A stretch of 14,498 bases of DNA from Chloroflexota bacterium (GCA_022571575.1 JACZXN010000012.1:1-14498), one strand, 5' to 3'. Shown: positions 1 through 9,317, counted from the stretch's first letter. The notes: generated by a model from the letters alone, not told the origin. Numbers and translations are program-made.

Positions 1-1241
<1,241 letters not shown>

Positions 1242-1268
1242 GCAATTCCTCCACTAGTTGTTGTCGTG

Positions 1269-1274
1269 ATGATA
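1269..1274 (-). promoter_or_regulatory. possible -10 element for aspS (TATCAT)
   Basis: On the minus strand TATCAT lies so that transcription would start near 1262, leaving a leader of about 20 bases that contains the GGAGGA ribosome-binding site (1247-1252) and the GTG start. The same hexamer occurs upstream of the Nudix gene. No good -35 is seen at 16-18 bases, so read-through from the upstream gene is the alternative. Confidence 0.35.
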
Positions 1275-1285
1275 CGCCCATGGGC

Positions 1286-1311
1286 GGCCGGGGGCGAAAA
1301 TGCCCGCGGCC
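1286..1311 (-). terminator. GC-rich hairpin between the DUF255 gene and aspS
   Basis: GGCCGGGGGC at 1286-1295 and GCCCGCGGCC at 1302-1311 form a 10-base-pair stem with one mismatch and a six-base loop. It lies about 20 bases past the stop of the DUF255 gene and just before the presumed aspS promoter, as expected of a terminator. It has no U-run on either strand, so intrinsic termination is doubtful. Confidence 0.3.
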
Positions 1312-1331
1312 GTGACCCTGATTGTCCGCCT

Positions 1332-3251
1332 TTAATTGCCGGGGAAGACCTGGAAAATATCTTGGAAGGGGCTTTCTTGTTGCTTGGTCAGTCCCGCAAC
1401 TGCCTCGGCCAGTTCCTGGGGCGAGCTAACCGGCGGCAGACACACCGTGTCCAGGCAGACGTGGGCCCTGGCCACGGTATCGCCATCGGCGGCCGTGACA
1501 GTTTTGATGTCCAGATTGGGTTGGGGAAGGCGGGCCGCGGCCGCCATGAGCTCCTGACAGGCCGGGTCTTCAGGACGGCCCTCGATGGTCACTTCCACCA
1601 TGGGGTTCTTCAACAAGTGCACCGCGAGACCGTACTCGGCGCCAAATTCCCCCTGCTCTCTGAAGGACTCAACGAACGCGCTCAAGGTGGCCTCGGCGAT
1701 CTGCCGGTAGTCCTCGTTCCTGGTGGTCTGGTATAGCCGCAGCAGCGCCTGGGCGGCGGCCATATTGTCGGCCAGGGTTTTTTCACGGACCTGTAGATGG
1801 CCGATGGCGTCTGGGTCGTCTTCAATGTCGAAGAATCCGCCGTCATCCTGATCGAAGAATCGGTCCACCATGATTCGGGCCACGGAGACGGCCCGCTCAA
1901 GATAGGCGTCTGAAGCGGTGTTGCCGTGGGCCTGCACCAGGGCGGTCAACAGCCAGACCCAGTCGGTGAAGAAAGCCGGGGTGTCGGACGGACCACCCTC
2001 CGAGTAGACGTGGCTGAACGATCCGCTCTGGGCCATCGAGTCCAATCTGTCCAGCACCTGGATGGCCGTTGTCTGCAGGGAGGGATCGCCCAGCTTCCAG
2101 GCGGCGTCCAGAAGCACCGTCACCGCCAAAGCGTTGCCGTTGGCATAGCACGATGGGTCGCGCGCGGGCCGTTCCTCAATCGTCCTGCGGTCTGGCTCCA
2201 GTGTGAAGTAGTCCGAATGGGCGCCCTGGCTGCCCCGGAATCCGGGCGTGGCCGGATCGTAGAGTTGTTCCATCAGGTAGCCGATGGTCCGCTTCGCCGT
2301 CTCCAGGTAATCGGGGCGTTCCAGCAGGATGCCGCCGTTCATAAATTCGCGGGCCAGCCCCAGGTTGTCCTCCAGTATCTTCTCGTGCTGCGGCTCGGTC
2401 CAATCGGCCCTGGCGCAGTGTCTAAAGAAGCCGCCGTCGAGGCTATCCGCCACCGGGCCCTCGGCCATGCGGTCCAGGGTCTTGGTCAGCATGGCGGCAT
2501 AGAATCCCTCACCGCTGGTGCGGTACATGTGGTTCACAAAGCGCACGATGGATGGGTTGGGGAATTTGGGTTCGCTGCCGAACCCGCCGTTGGCGGCGTC
2601 GTATGCGCCGGCCACGATGCGGGAAACCCGGTCAACCACCGCCTCCTCCAATTCCGGTCCCGCGGCGGTCCGGCGGGCATGCTCTTTTCGCTGGTTCAGC
2701 AGGTCTCTGGCCTGGGTGTAGAGGGTGGGCCGGTCATTCTTATAAGCGTCTATGAACTCGGCGATCATGGCGATGAATTGGTCGGGGGGCAGGTAGGTCG
2801 CTCCGCCGATGAGGCCGCCGTGACCGGTCAGAAAAGCCGTGGTGGGCCAACCGCCCACGTTGTATCTGGAATTGATGTCGGGGCGGTGGTCGTTGTCCAC
2901 CCGGACCGTGACGAAGTTCTCGTTAAGGATGGCCTGAATCTCAGGGTCGGAATAACTGGTTTCATCCATCACGTGGCACCAGTAGCACCACACCGCCGAG
3001 ATGGACAGCAGGACCGGTTTATCTTCTTCCTGGGCTTTGGCGAAAGCAGCGGGGCCCCAGGGCCGCCAGTTGACCAGATGGGCCTGGTTTGGATTGGGCG
3101 AAAATCGGAACTCGGACAATGGGGCCGCCTTCGTGGTTTCGCCGCCCCGCGCCGCCTCTAAAAATGGCGCCGCCTCAGAGGATGGGGAGGCTTGGAAAGT
3201 GCTTGACTGGGTATGTATTTCGGCGGGCGTGCCGACACCGGATTTTGGCAA
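1332..3251 (-). CDS. thioredoxin-fold protein of the DUF255 / YyaL / SPATA20 family
   Basis: The protein has an N-terminal thioredoxin-like domain (about residues 50-160) followed by a long helical region of the (alpha/alpha)-barrel type seen in N-acylglucosamine 2-epimerase-like proteins. The family signature is visible: NPNQAHLVNWRPWG, DKPVLLSI, then CYWCHVMDE with a CXXC at Cys89-Cys92, and GGWPTT with the cis-proline at Pro136. The usual family motif is CHWCHVM, so Tyr90 replaces a conserved His. Its 639 residues are close to the family's usual 640-700. The biochemical function is not established; a redox or sugar-related role is only guessed from the folds. The longest frame starts at TTG 3251, 19 bases after a predicted transcription start; homology begins near residue 46, so TTG 3119 (LSEFRF) is a real alternative. 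The gene stands alone between lhr and aspS. Confidence 0.9.
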   Translation of the reverse strand: MPKSGVGTPAEIHTQSSTFQASPSSEAAPFLEAARGGETTKAAPLSEFRFSPNPNQAHLVNWRPWGPAAFAKAQEEDKPVLLSISAVWCYWCHVMDETSYSDPEIQAILNENFVTVRVDNDHRPDINSRYNVGGWPTTAFLTGHGGLIGGATYLPPDQFIAMIAEFIDAYKNDRPTLYTQARDLLNQRKEHARRTAAGPELEEAVVDRVSRIVAGAYDAANGGFGSEPKFPNPSIVRFVNHMYRTSGEGFYAAMLTKTLDRMAEGPVADSLDGGFFRHCARADWTEPQHEKILEDNLGLAREFMNGGILLERPDYLETAKRTIGYLMEQLYDPATPGFRGSQGAHSDYFTLEPDRRTIEERPARDPSCYANGNALAVTVLLDAAWKLGDPSLQTTAIQVLDRLDSMAQSGSFSHVYSEGGPSDTPAFFTDWVWLLTALVQAHGNTASDAYLERAVSVARIMVDRFFDQDDGGFFDIEDDPDAIGHLQVREKTLADNMAAAQALLRLYQTTRNEDYRQIAEATLSAFVESFREQGEFGAEYGLAVHLLKNPMVEVTIEGRPEDPACQELMAAAARLPQPNLDIKTVTAADGDTVARAHVCLDTVCLPPVSSPQELAEAVAGLTKQQESPFQDIFQVFPGN

Positions 3252-3276
3252 GTCCGCCGAGGGAATTCAGTGCCTA

Positions 3277-3305
3277 ACGTTAGCATAGCACCCATCGATT
3301 ATCAA
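3277..3305 (-). promoter_or_regulatory. promoter for the DUF255 gene (TTGATA, 17 bases, TGC-extended TAACGT)
   Basis: Read on the minus strand, TTGATA (3305-3300), a 17-base spacer and TAACGT (3282-3277) are in sigma-70 arrangement, with TGC directly before the -10. Transcription would begin near 3270, 19 bases before TTG 3251. The -10 is embedded in the perfect palindrome CTAACGTTAG (3274-3283). Spacing and the extended -10 support the call; the -10 hexamer matches the consensus at only three positions, including the important first, second and last. Confidence 0.55.
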
Positions 3306-3374
3306 TTGGAGGAGCTTTTAAATACCGGGGGATACCGATGCCGGGAAGTGCCTTCAGGATTGATTTGGCCGCCG

Positions 3375-6300
3375 TTAAACGGTCACCAGGTCGGGCCGGT
3401 CCATCGGGTAACCGGAATGAGAGATCGGCACGCTCAACAAGGTCTTGGCCTGGTCCATCAACTCGGGGCCGAGGTTGGCCAGCGGCACGAAAGAGCCGTT
3501 CTCCATCGAGGCGATGGGAACGCCGTCACGGAGCGCCAGCCGGTTGCGCACCACGGCGGCCACCCTGGGTCCGGGCGAGGTTATCCCGGCAAGGTTCAGG
3601 GGGTCGCAGGCTGATATGGCGATGAAACGGCCGTCGGGCTCGGTGTTCTTGATCTTGCGGAGTTGTTCCACCGCTTCGGGCAGGGCGAACTGCTCCCCCA
3701 CAAAGCCGGATACGAACCGGCCTCCTCTGATCTCGCCCCGGGCCTCCAGCCGGCGCAGCACCCGCACCAGGTCCCGCCAGCGGTAGGACAGCGCGTCCCG
3801 GGCCAACAACTCCGGGAACACCACGCCGTAACGGGCCAGGAGTTGGCGGGCGATGGGCTCGCCGCGGTCTTCCACCGGGTCGCTGGGTTCCAGCAGCGAC
3901 CACCGGCTGTAGCTTCGTCTTCGGAGCAGGCCCGAGCGGTTGTTGCTCCCGCCAGTTCGCCGATTACGTTCAGGGCGCCGCGGCCGCCGGGCCGTGCCTC
4001 CCAGCCGCTGGCGCAGAGCCTCTACTCCATCGACCGTCACCCGGCCCGAGGCGGCCAAGCTCCAGAGGGCTTCTTCGACGTCCGAGGGCAGCCGCTGGGT
4101 TGCCGACACGATGTCGGAGAGGAATGACGCTCCCCGCCGGTTCAGGACCTCGACCACTTCCTTGGCAGCCCCGGTCAGGCCTTCCGAATCTTGGCCAGTG
4201 GGTCCAATCACCCAGTCCAAGGAATCACGCAGGACCATGGTTATGGGGGTGGCCCTGGAGAATGAAGGCCGGCCGGCCGAGAGAGAGGTCCCGTTCTGCT
4301 GCCCATTCTGTTTCAACGAAACCCGGCCCCAGACCACCTCTCCGCCCAGGCAGAGGCGGTCCAGCATCACCGGGCTGTAGTCCGACACGCGGGAGAGCAG
4401 GACCTCGTTCTCGATGGCCCCCGCGGCAGTCTCGAATCCCTGTAGCTGCTCGATGGCCGCCAGCAAGCCACCCTCGCCGTGTAGCCGCGCCGCCGGGTCC
4501 ACGTGCTGCCACCGCAGCAGGAAGCGCATGAATGCGGCCGGCGGGACCGGTTCCACCTCACGGCGCAGGGTGTCGATGGTCGACCGGTGGATCCGGGCCA
4601 GGATGCGGCGGTCACAGAACTCTTCTCCGTCCGCAGCGGTCCTGAAACTGCCGCGCAGCACAACGCCTTCATTCTCCAGACGTGCGAATGCGTACTCGAT
4701 GTCATCTTGGGGTATGCCCAGCGACCGGACCACCTCCGTGACGGTCAACGGGCCGGAGCATTCCACCCAGCCGCGCAGCAAGGAGTAGATGTTTTCTTCC
4801 CGGACACCATCCCCTTCCAGCAGATCGCCGGGTGGGATGGGGTCGAGAATCGCGTCAGGATATATCGGCCGCAGGAGCGAAAGACGTTCGGCGGCGGCCC
4901 AGTAAGCCCCGGCGCCGGTTTCCATGCGGTAGGCACGGTTGGCGGCCACCAGGGACTCGAACCACTGCTGCATGGCTCCGGAGCCGCTTCCGGCCACCGA
5001 GGCATCCGGCACCGAGGATTCGACCGCCATGGCCAAGGCGGTGGATTCGGGCAGCACTCCAAGCACCAGGAGAGCGTCGTGCAACTCGTCGGCGTCCCGC
5101 ATCCTGGGCCAGGCGTTGGCCGATTCCCGCTCGATGGCGGCGGGGTCCAAGGCGCTCAGGTCGCGGGAGTCTTCGGGCAGGGCCCTCCTGAGGGACACCG
5201 CTCTGGCGCGGCGCTCCTCCAGGGGCGCGTCGTCCAAGAAGGCATAGGGCATGGCGTTCAGTATCTGATGGGAAAAGGCCGAGGGCTGCACCGTGTCCCG
5301 GCCGAAGATCTCGATGCTCCCATCACGGATGCCGCCCAGCAATTCCTTGCAACCTTCAACATCCATCGCCTCGGTGAGGCAGTCGCGCATGGTCTCGAAC
5401 ACCAGGGGGTGGCCGGGAACCTCGATATCGCCGGGCATGGCGTTGTCCTGGCAGGCCACCTGGGCGGGGAACACCGCGGCCAACAGGTCTTCGGACCGCA
5501 TCCGGATCAGGGGGGCCGGGACCTTGCGGCCTCCGGAGTGCCGCAGGATGGCCAGGGCCCGGGTCGCGTTCCAGCGCCAGCGGGTGCCGAACAGCGGCGC
5601 CTGTAGGACCGCCTGCTCAAGCACGTCCTGGATGGTCCGCTCGTTCAGGTAGGTGAATACATCGTCCACGGGCATGGACAGGCCGGGCCCCAGGGCGAAA
5701 TTGAGGCCGTCGTCGGTGGCCGTCGCCTGTAGTTCAAAATCGAAGGTCCGGCAGATCTTCTTGCGCAGCGCCATGCCCCAGGCCCGGTTGATCCTGACGC
5801 CGAAGGGAGCGTGGATCACCAGTTGCATGCCGCCGCTCTCGTCGAAGAAGCGTTCGGCGACCACCTTTGTCTTGGAGGGGACCACTCCCAGAACACGCTT
5901 GCCCTCCTCCAAGTAGGCGACCAGTTGCCGGCTGGATTCCCGGTCCACTCCCGACTCGGCAATGACCCATTCTTCGGCCTTGGCGTGATCGTCCAAACGT
6001 TCGTCGATGCCCTCCCTGAGTTCGGAGACCTCCTGGGACAGTTCCCAGGTGCGTCCGGGCGCTTCCCCCAGCCAGAACGGGATGGTCGGCGGCTGCCCCC
6101 GGGCGTCTTCCACCCGGACCTTGCCCTTCTCCACCCGGCGGATCTTCCACGGAGTGTTCCCCAGCAGGAACACGTCGCCGGCCAGACTCTCGATGGCGAA
6201 GTCCTCGTTGACCGTGCCGACAAAGATTTCCTCCGGGTCCAGGATGACGTCGTAGTCGGCACTGTCCGGGATCGCGCCGCCGCTGGTCATGGCCGCGATG

Positions 6301-7766
6301 GGAGCGCCGCGCCTCCCCTTAACCCTGTGGTTGATCCCGTCCCGGTGAAGATAGGCCCCGCCACGGCCCTGGCGGAGGGTGAACCCGTTGGACAGAACGT
6401 CCACCACCTGGTCGAATTTCTCCCTGGGCAATTCACGGTAGGGATAGGCCCCCCGGCATAGGGCGAACAAATCATCTTCCGCCCATTCCTCCTGGGCGCA
6501 GGACGCCACTATCTGCTGGGCCAGAACGTCCAACGGCCACGGTGGGACCGTGAGGGTGTCCAGGTTGCCGCGTTTGACGGCCCGGGCCAGGGCGATGCAT
6601 TCGGCCAGCTCATCCCTGGTCAGCGGGTACAAGCGGCCCTTGGGAGTGCCGCCGACCTGGTGCCCGGAGCGTCCCACCCGCTGCAGCAGAACGCCGATGG
6701 ACCGGGGCGAGCCGATCTGGCAGACCAGGTCGACAACGCCGATGTCGATACCCAGCTCCAAGGACGCGGTGGCGACACACACCTTGACCTGTCCGCCTCT
6801 CAATTTCTCTTCGGCGGCCAGACGGGTGCTGCGCGACAGGCTGCCATGGTGGGCAACCACCGCCTCGTCTCCCAGACGCTCCGATAGCTGATGCGAGACC
6901 CGCTCCACCAACCGCCTGGTGTTGACGAAGACCAGGGTCGTGCCGTGGGCGCGGACCAACTCGGTCACGGAGTCCAGCGCCTCGGCCCACATCTCGTGGG
7001 AGGCGATGGGGCCCAACTCCCGCTGGGGCAACTGGATGGCCAGGTCGATGGCGCGGGAGCGGCCGGTGTCGACTATCAGGCAGTCGGGCGTGCCGTCGGC
7101 TGCGATGGAGCCGCTGCCCACCAGCAGCCGTCCCACCTCTTCGATGGGATTTTGGGTCGCGGACAAACCGATGCGCACCACCGGGTTCTCCGCCAGGGCG
7201 CAGAGACGCTCAACCGACAGCGAAAGATGGGAGCCGCGTTTGTTGCCGGCAACGGCGTGGATCTCGTCCAGGATGAGGGTGTGGACCCCGGTCAGTCCCT
7301 GGCGGCCGCTTCGGGAGGTCAGCAGGATGTACAGGGATTCGGGAGTGGTGATCAGGATATGGGGCGGCCGCTTGGCCATCTTGGCCCGCTCGGAGGGCCG
7401 GGTGTCCCCGGTGCGCACGGCGGCCCGTATCTCCGGCAGAGGGGTGCCCGCGGCCTCGGCGAGGGCGGCGATCTCCGCCAGGGGCGTGGCCAGGTTCTTC
7501 TCGATGTCGTTGGAGAGGGCCTTCAGGGGGGAAACGTAGACCACCTGAGTGGTGTCGGGTATCTCACCGGAAAGGCCTTGGCGGACCAGGTTGTCGATGC
7601 AGGTGAGGAACGCCGCCAGGGTCTTGCCCGACCCTGTAGGCGCGGCGATCAGGGTGTGGCGTCGTTGGGCGATGGCGGGCCACCCCTCTCGTTGGGCGTC
7701 GGTGGGCTCGGAGAACCTACTCTTGAACCACTCTTGGACCAGGGGGTGAAACTGAGAAAGGGGCAT
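3375..7766 (-). CDS. lhr: Lhr-family large superfamily 2 DEAD/DEAH-box helicase
   Basis: This is an ATP-dependent helicase of the Lhr (large helicase-related) family, linked to DNA repair in other bacteria. Counting from ATG 7766, the motifs are Q-motif PTDAQREGW near 21, motif I APTGSGKT at 42-49, motif II DEIH at 167-170, motif III SAT at 202-204, motif V ATASLELGIDIG near 332-343 and motif VI QRVGRSGHQ at 362-370. Winged-helix and Lhr-core regions follow, then an Arg-rich linker (about 1254-1287) and a conserved C-terminal domain starting at RWSLLEP. At 1463 residues it is of the long Lhr type (E. coli about 1540), not the short Lhr-core form. A TTG at 7772 is in frame, but ATG 7766 coincides with the predicted transcription start. 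The gene is divergent from the Nudix gene. Confidence 0.95.
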   Translation of the reverse strand: MPLSQFHPLVQEWFKSRFSEPTDAQREGWPAIAQRRHTLIAAPTGSGKTLAAFLTCIDNLVRQGLSGEIPDTTQVVYVSPLKALSNDIEKNLATPLAEIAALAEAAGTPLPEIRAAVRTGDTRPSERAKMAKRPPHILITTPESLYILLTSRSGRQGLTGVHTLILDEIHAVAGNKRGSHLSLSVERLCALAENPVVRIGLSATQNPIEEVGRLLVGSGSIAADGTPDCLIVDTGRSRAIDLAIQLPQRELGPIASHEMWAEALDSVTELVRAHGTTLVFVNTRRLVERVSHQLSERLGDEAVVAHHGSLSRSTRLAAEEKLRGGQVKVCVATASLELGIDIGVVDLVCQIGSPRSIGVLLQRVGRSGHQVGGTPKGRLYPLTRDELAECIALARAVKRGNLDTLTVPPWPLDVLAQQIVASCAQEEWAEDDLFALCRGAYPYRELPREKFDQVVDVLSNGFTLRQGRGGAYLHRDGINHRVKGRRGAPIAAMTSGGAIPDSADYDVILDPEEIFVGTVNEDFAIESLAGDVFLLGNTPWKIRRVEKGKVRVEDARGQPPTIPFWLGEAPGRTWELSQEVSELREGIDERLDDHAKAEEWVIAESGVDRESSRQLVAYLEEGKRVLGVVPSKTKVVAERFFDESGGMQLVIHAPFGVRINRAWGMALRKKICRTFDFELQATATDDGLNFALGPGLSMPVDDVFTYLNERTIQDVLEQAVLQAPLFGTRWRWNATRALAILRHSGGRKVPAPLIRMRSEDLLAAVFPAQVACQDNAMPGDIEVPGHPLVFETMRDCLTEAMDVEGCKELLGGIRDGSIEIFGRDTVQPSAFSHQILNAMPYAFLDDAPLEERRARAVSLRRALPEDSRDLSALDPAAIERESANAWPRMRDADELHDALLVLGVLPESTALAMAVESSVPDASVAGSGSGAMQQWFESLVAANRAYRMETGAGAYWAAAERLSLLRPIYPDAILDPIPPGDLLEGDGVREENIYSLLRGWVECSGPLTVTEVVRSLGIPQDDIEYAFARLENEGVVLRGSFRTAADGEEFCDRRILARIHRSTIDTLRREVEPVPPAAFMRFLLRWQHVDPAARLHGEGGLLAAIEQLQGFETAAGAIENEVLLSRVSDYSPVMLDRLCLGGEVVWGRVSLKQNGQQNGTSLSAGRPSFSRATPITMVLRDSLDWVIGPTGQDSEGLTGAAKEVVEVLNRRGASFLSDIVSATQRLPSDVEEALWSLAASGRVTVDGVEALRQRLGGTARRPRRPERNRRTGGSNNRSGLLRRRSYSRWSLLEPSDPVEDRGEPIARQLLARYGVVFPELLARDALSYRWRDLVRVLRRLEARGEIRGGRFVSGFVGEQFALPEAVEQLRKIKNTEPDGRFIAISACDPLNLAGITSPGPRVAAVVRNRLALRDGVPIASMENGSFVPLANLGPELMDQAKTLLSVPISHSGYPMDRPDLVTV

Positions 7767-7772
7767 GGGCAA

Positions 7773-7781
7773 ATATTAGCA
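7773..7781 (-). promoter_or_regulatory. extended -10 promoter of lhr, predicting a leaderless mRNA
   Basis: TGC-TAATAT on the minus strand (7781-7773) is a good extended -10 element, with TAATAT matching the consensus at four positions. Counting seven bases from its last T places +1 at 7766, the A of the lhr ATG, and no Shine-Dalgarno precedes that ATG. No clear -35 is present at 16-18 bases, which is acceptable for extended -10 promoters. Confidence 0.5.
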
Positions 7782-7907
7782 CAGGGGCTACTTTAAAGAC
7801 CTTTACATAATCACCGTCAAAGGAAGGCAAGGCCAGGGGCGCTCGTCAGTCGCCAAAATGGCGTATCCGGTGTTTTCTGAGTATTTTCCGGAGACGGTAT
7901 TGGGGTA

Positions 7908-7916
7908 TGCTATCAT
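7908..7916 (+). promoter_or_regulatory. extended -10 promoter of the Nudix gene (TGC-TATCAT)
   Basis: TGC at 7908-7910 directly precedes TATCAT (7911-7916), which matches five of the six -10 consensus positions. The start would be near 7923, giving a leader of about 103 bases before ATG 8026. No -35 is recognisable at normal spacing. The element lies inside the longer open frame from ATG 7858, which argues against that upstream start. Confidence 0.45.
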
Positions 7917-8025
7917 TCCCGGTCTCCCCGGTGATCGGCCTGGGGAAACAGGCGCAGCCGCGGTGAGGCGACACCATCGAGTGACCCCGCAAGTGCCAGT
8001 GACCGCTAATCGAATTGAGGCGCAG

Positions 8026-8838
8026 ATGGCTGAGATACTGGAATTCAAGCCCAACCCTTTCAACGGCATAGTAGTTGCCCCGTCGGAACTGCCCAGCGGC
8101 CCGGAGGAATTTGACGCCAGGCTCGGCGTCTCCATGGAACAATGGTCCGCCGACGGATTTCTGGCCGTCTGGCTGGAGATCCCCAAGGTCCAATCGGCGC
8201 TGATACCCAAGGCCATTGAACGGGGGTTCGATTTCCACCACACGGGCGAAGACTATATCCTGCTGACCTGCCGCCTGGTGGACGGCGCCCACATACCGCC
8301 CTTCGCCACCCATTACATCGGCATCGGCGGCGTGGTTTTAACCCCGGAGAAAGAACTGCTGGTGGTCAGGGAGAAATACGGAGTCGGCGGCCGTCCACCG
8401 ACCCTGAAGCTGCCCGGCGGAGCGCTGCAGGCCGGGGAACACCTGGGGCAGGCGGTCGAGCGAGAGGTCCTGGAGGAGACGGGCGTTAAAGCCGTGTTCG
8501 AGTCCATCGCCTGTTTCCGCCAATGGCACGGCTACCGGTACGGAAAGTCGGACATCTACTTCGTGGGCAGGCTGCGCCCGCTCAGCAAAGAGATCACCAT
8601 GCAGGCCGATGAGATACAAGAATGCCTCTGGATGCCGGTGGATGAATTCATCGGCTCCGAGAGCATCGCCAATTTCAACAAACAGATAGTCCGCGCCGCC
8701 TTGGAATCCGACGGCGTGGTCCAGTCGTTCATCGAGGGCTTTGGCGGTCCCGACACCCGCGAATACTTCATGCCCAGGCACCTGGTTGACGGCTCTGGAG
8801 TGATGCCCTTCCCCACGGACCCCCAGTCGTTGATTTAA
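8026..8838 (+). CDS. Nudix hydrolase of the NUDT6-like (two-domain) type
   Basis: Nudix enzymes hydrolyse nucleoside diphosphates linked to another moiety. The 270-residue protein has a complete Nudix box at 132-154: G, five residues, E138, seven residues, then REVLEETGV with the metal-binding glutamates 147, 150 and 151. Before it lies a domain (about 28-95) with W40, GFLAVWLEIP and GFDFHH, followed by ATHYIGIGGVVL. This resembles the N-terminal pre-Nudix domain of human NUDT6 and plant NUDT2/7/8-type enzymes, some of which act on ADP-ribose, NADH or CoA. The substrate here cannot be read from the sequence. ATG 8026 is chosen because GAGG (8017-8020) lies five bases upstream; the in-frame ATG 7858 has no ribosome-binding site and precedes the presumed promoter. 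Confidence 0.92.
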   Translation: MAEILEFKPNPFNGIVVAPSELPSGPEEFDARLGVSMEQWSADGFLAVWLEIPKVQSALIPKAIERGFDFHHTGEDYILLTCRLVDGAHIPPFATHYIGIGGVVLTPEKELLVVREKYGVGGRPPTLKLPGGALQAGEHLGQAVEREVLEETGVKAVFESIACFRQWHGYRYGKSDIYFVGRLRPLSKEITMQADEIQECLWMPVDEFIGSESIANFNKQIVRAALESDGVVQSFIEGFGGPDTREYFMPRHLVDGSGVMPFPTDPQSLI

Positions 8839-8882
8839 GGCCGCCGGCCCACGCTTTTCCCAGACGCCGGTTGTTGCTCCAT

Positions 8883-8900
8883 GGGCCTGATCAATGGCCC
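8883..8900 (+). terminator. weak hairpin downstream of the Nudix gene
   Basis: GGGCC (8883-8887) and GGCCC (8896-8900) can pair around the eight-base loop TGATCAAT, 45 bases after the Nudix stop codon. No U-run follows, so this would at best be a factor-dependent or RNA-end-stabilising structure. Confidence 0.2.
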
Positions 8901-8914
8901 GATGGGACCATGGC

Positions 8915-8941
8915 GGTGGCACCTGGCGTACTCTTGCCACC
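8915..8941 (+). repeat. perfect 7-base inverted repeat (stem-loop)
   Basis: GGTGGCA (8915-8921) and TGCCACC (8935-8941) are exact reverse complements separated by 13 bases. The right arm lies just before the -10-like GATAAT at 8955-8960, so it could be an operator or a transcript-end structure. No U-run follows. Confidence 0.4.
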
Positions 8942-8966
8942 TGCCCAACCCAGTGATAATAGGCGC

Positions 8967-9092
8967 ATGAAAGCGGCGGTAGGACATCCGGATTCAAAAG
9001 ACGCGACTTGGGCTCCGTTCGCCATCCTTGGCGCCCAGCTGGGCCTGCTGCCGGTCTTTGTCGCCCTGGTGATCGACCGGCTGGCCTTCTGA
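8967..9092 (+). CDS. possible 41-residue single-helix membrane peptide
   Basis: The frame opens with ATG 8967 and encodes a short polar start (MKAAVGHPDSKD), one hydrophobic stretch of about 22 residues (WAPFAILGAQLGLLPVFVAL) and the end VIDRLAF. This is the layout of a small single-pass membrane protein. No Shine-Dalgarno is seen, but GATAAT at 8955-8960 would place the transcription start on the ATG itself, so a leaderless message is possible. An upstream ATG at 8871 in the same frame adds a stretch that does not look coding. I recognise no family. It could equally be a chance open frame or a remnant of a larger gene. Confidence 0.33.
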   Translation: MKAAVGHPDSKDATWAPFAILGAQLGLLPVFVALVIDRLAF

Positions 9093-9317
9093 TACCTGCG
9101 TTCCCTCCGACCGCATCGCAAAGAACAGCGGCATCCATGGGCCGCCCCGGCCCCGGATAAGAGAGCATATGCGGAGCAGAGAGCGCCCGGCCGCAGAAGG
9201 CCAAACATGAGTCATCCCGGAGTTTGGCGTGTGGATGCCAGTGAAGAGGGATAGCAGCACAGTGCACTGAAACCGAGTGGGCGGCGGTCTGCCATCGAAC
9301 ATGAGCAGCGCCGCCTT

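Noticed and set aside
1926..3161. 411-codon plus-strand open frame
   Set aside because: It lies fully antisense to the DUF255 gene, a product of high GC3 bias; no ribosome-binding site or family.
4503..5606. 367-codon plus-strand open frame inside lhr
   Set aside because: It is antisense to conserved Lhr coding sequence, and its composition is that of a shadow frame.
7858..8025. Upstream in-frame extension of the Nudix gene from ATG 7858
   Set aside because: It has no ribosome-binding site and contains the probable promoter; the extra 56 residues are not protein-like, and ATG 8026 has a good Shine-Dalgarno.
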